In this document: positions 62,509 through 64,000 of the stretch, piece by piece
Layout: every line of letters begins with the position of its first letter
Numbering within the stretch: position 1 is the stretch's first letter
Assembly: GCA_023511295.1 (NCBI GenBank)
Contig: JAIMBT010000002.1
Coordinates: forward strand, 124,001 to 188,000
DNA: 64,000 nt
Direction of reading: 5' to 3'
Source of the DNA: Alicyclobacillus sp.
GTDB taxonomy: Bacteria > Bacillota > Bacilli > Alicyclobacillales > Alicyclobacillaceae
Program-made: the position numbers and the translations under genes
Notes under the pieces: model-generated
What the model saw: only the letters and a program-made list of their open reading frames with translations
Databases searched by the model: none
Told to the model about the DNA's origin: nothing

Positions 62509-64000
62509 ATGGCCACCTATCGAGATCCGTTTGGGATCCGCAAAAGCCTCAACGTCGGCGGCAAGTCGTACGCGTACTTCCGCCTGAACGGGCTGGAGGA
62601 GCAAGGTATCGGCCCGGTTTCAAAGCTTCCGTTCTCCATCAAAATCCTGCTCGAGGCGGTCGTTCGCCAGTACGACGAGCACGCCATCGACAAGGAGCAC
62701 GTCGTCGCGTTGGCCAACTGGAACGCGAAGGCGCCTCAGGACGCTGAGGTTCCGTTCAAGCCAGCCCGCATCCTGCTCCAGGACTTCACCGGCGTTCCCG
62801 CCGTGGTTGACCTGGCAGCCCTGCGCGCCGCGATGCAGCGCCTCGGCGGCGACCCGGACCGCATCAACCCGCTCATCCCCGTCGACCTCGTGATTGACCA
62901 CTCCGTGCAGGTCGACGCGTTCGCTTCCCGTGAGGCGCTCGAGTTCAATATCCGCAAAGAGTTCGAGCGCAACGAGGAGCGCTACAAGTTCCTTCGTTGG
63001 GCGCAGAAGGCGTTCGACAACTTCCGCGTCGTGCCGCCTGGCACCGGCATTGTCCACCAGGTCAACCTCGAGTACCTGGCGAAGGTCGTCCAGCAACGCG
63101 AAGTGGACGGAGAGACTTACGTGTTCCCGGACTCGCTCGTCGGGACGGACTCGCACACCACGATGATTAACGGCATCGGCGTCCTCGGCTGGGGCGTCGG
63201 CGGCATCGAGGCGGAGGCTTGCATGCTCGGCCAGCCGCTGTATCAGTTGATGCCAGAAGTGATTGGCTTTAAGCTGACCGGCCAGTTGCCGGAAGGTGCG
63301 ACGGCGACCGACCTCGCCCTGACCGTCACCAACATGCTGCGCAAGAAGGGCGTTGTCGGCAAGTTCGTCGAGTTCTACGGCCCAGGTTTAAGCAGCATCA
63401 GCGTCGCGGACCGCGCGACAGTCGCCAACATGGCGCCGGAATACGGCGCGACGATGGGCTTCTTCCCCGTCGACGCGGGCACCCTGGACTACCTGCGCAG
63501 CACGGGCCGCGACGAAGCGCTCATTGCACTGGTGGAGGCGTACACGAAGGAGCAGGGCTTATTCCGGACCGACGAGACGCCAGATCCGCTGTTCACTGAC
63601 ACCCTCGAGTTGAACCTGGCGGACGTCCAACCGACGCTGGCTGGCCCGCGCCGCCCGCAGGATAAGATTGCGCTGAAAGACATGAAATCGACCTTTGAGG
63701 AGACCCTGCGCAAACCCGTCGATCAGGCTGGATTCGGCCTCTCTGAGGATGGTGTGAACAAGCGGGTGGAGGTGAAGTTCGAAGACGGTCGCAACGCTGT
63801 GATGCGCACCGGCGCGGTCGTGATTGCCGCCATCACCAGCTGCACCAACACCTCCAACCCATCCGTGATGGTCGGCGCTGGCCTCATTGCAAAGAAAGCA
63901 GCCGAGCGCGGCCTCACCCCGCCGGCGTACGTGAAAACCAGCTTGGCACCCGGATCTCGCGTGGTGACAGACTACCTCGAGCGCGCGGGCTTGCTCGAGC
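62509..64000 (+). CDS. acnA: Aconitate hydratase A (5' part; runs off the window)
   Basis: TCA-cycle enzyme interconverting citrate and isocitrate with a [4Fe-4S] cluster. 497 of about 900 residues are visible. ATG at 62509 opens [18 protein letters not shown]. Characteristic segments include [25 protein letters not shown], the [17 protein letters not shown] segment with the first cluster Cys, and [11 protein letters not shown] near the edge. The remaining two cluster Cys residues are beyond or near the window end. In B. subtilis such an enzyme doubles as an iron-responsive RNA-binding protein; that is family knowledge, not shown here. Divergent from alaX. Confidence 0.94.
   Translation, partial: MATYRDPFGIRKSLNVGGKSYAYFRLNGLEEQGIGPVSKLPFSIKILLEAVVRQYDEHAIDKEHVVALANWNAKAPQDAEVPFKPARILLQDFTGVPAVVDLAALRAAMQRLGGDPDRINPLIPVDLVIDHSVQVDAFASREALEFNIRKEFERNEERYKFLRWAQKAFDNFRVVPPGTGIVHQVNLEYLAKVVQQREVDGETYVFPDSLVGTDSHTTMINGIGVLGWGVGGIEAEACMLGQPLYQLMPEVIGFKLTGQLPEGATATDLALTVTNMLRKKGVVGKFVEFYGPGLSSISVADRATVANMAPEYGATMGFFPVDAGTLDYLRSTGRDEALIALVEAYTKEQGLFRTDETPDPLFTDTLELNLADVQPTLAGPRRPQDKIALKDMKSTFEETLRKPVDQAGFGLSEDGVNKRVEVKFEDGRNAVMRTGAVVIAAITSCTNTSNPSVMVGAGLIAKKAAERGLTPPAYVKTSLAPGSRVVTDYLERAGLLE

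Overview
The window is GC-rich chromosomal DNA with short, tightly packed operons on both strands, no ribosomal or transfer RNA genes, and no insertion sequences or phage. It most resembles a spore-forming Bacillota of the Alicyclobacillus type. The reasons are the Bacillus-like gene set (PcrA, YjzC, two CotF-like coat proteins, TagO-like transferase, HisZ plus short HisG, YkoE/D/C thiamine transporter, class I aldolase), strong GGAGG ribosome binding sites, frequent GTG/TTG starts, S-box and THI-box riboswitches, and an aa3-type oxidase. The species assignment is inference.

Layout. 1-10 kb: a truncated membrane protein gene, pcrA, folE, a long-chain acyl-CoA ligase with a palindromic operator candidate, a DJ-1-like gene, a lipoprotein cyclophilin, and the metX-hom operon behind a SAM-I riboswitch. 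10-21 kb: a three-gene cassette (nucleotidyltransferase, CDP-alcohol phosphatidyltransferase, glycosyltransferase) probably making a lipid or envelope conjugate, then acyl-CoA ligase, acyl-CoA dehydrogenase, thioredoxin, M32 carboxypeptidase, a phosphodiester glycosidase-domain protein, rhodanese and an SDR. 21-30 kb: zwf, a cyclase-family hydrolase and gnd (oxidative pentose phosphate branch), a HAD phosphatase with an apparently leaderless mRNA, a degenerate ThyX-like protein, two CotF-like proteins, mnmA and a 42-residue zinc-ribbon peptide. 30-43 kb: pepF, a lysR-tetR pair, transketolase, a TPP-riboswitch thiamine ECF transporter in which both ATPases and the T component are one polypeptide, citrate synthase, a metallo-beta-lactamase/LysR pair, a Cof-type HAD and a GalT-like protein. 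43-51 kb: a complete compact histidine operon, hisZGDBHAF and hisIE, with a structured leader. 51-64 kb: ispG, class I aldolase, yjzC, a cytochrome c oxidase operon (subunits II, I, III and a candidate 33-residue subunit), a membrane-anchored protein with a TagO-like transferase, a THUMP-type RNA methyltransferase that appears to start at ACG, an AlaX editing protein, and the start of aconitase, cut by the window end.

How it fits together. Central carbon genes (zwf, gnd, tkt, aldolase, citrate synthase, aconitase) are scattered as single units. Thiamine uptake lies beside transketolase, a TPP enzyme, and citrate synthase. Amino-acid biosynthesis (Met/Hom, His) forms long coupled operons. The less ordinary items are the three-gene lipid/envelope cassette, the fused ECF transporter, the ThyX-like protein lacking the ThyX signature, the ACG start, the leaderless HAD gene, and two tiny reading frames in and before the oxidase operon.
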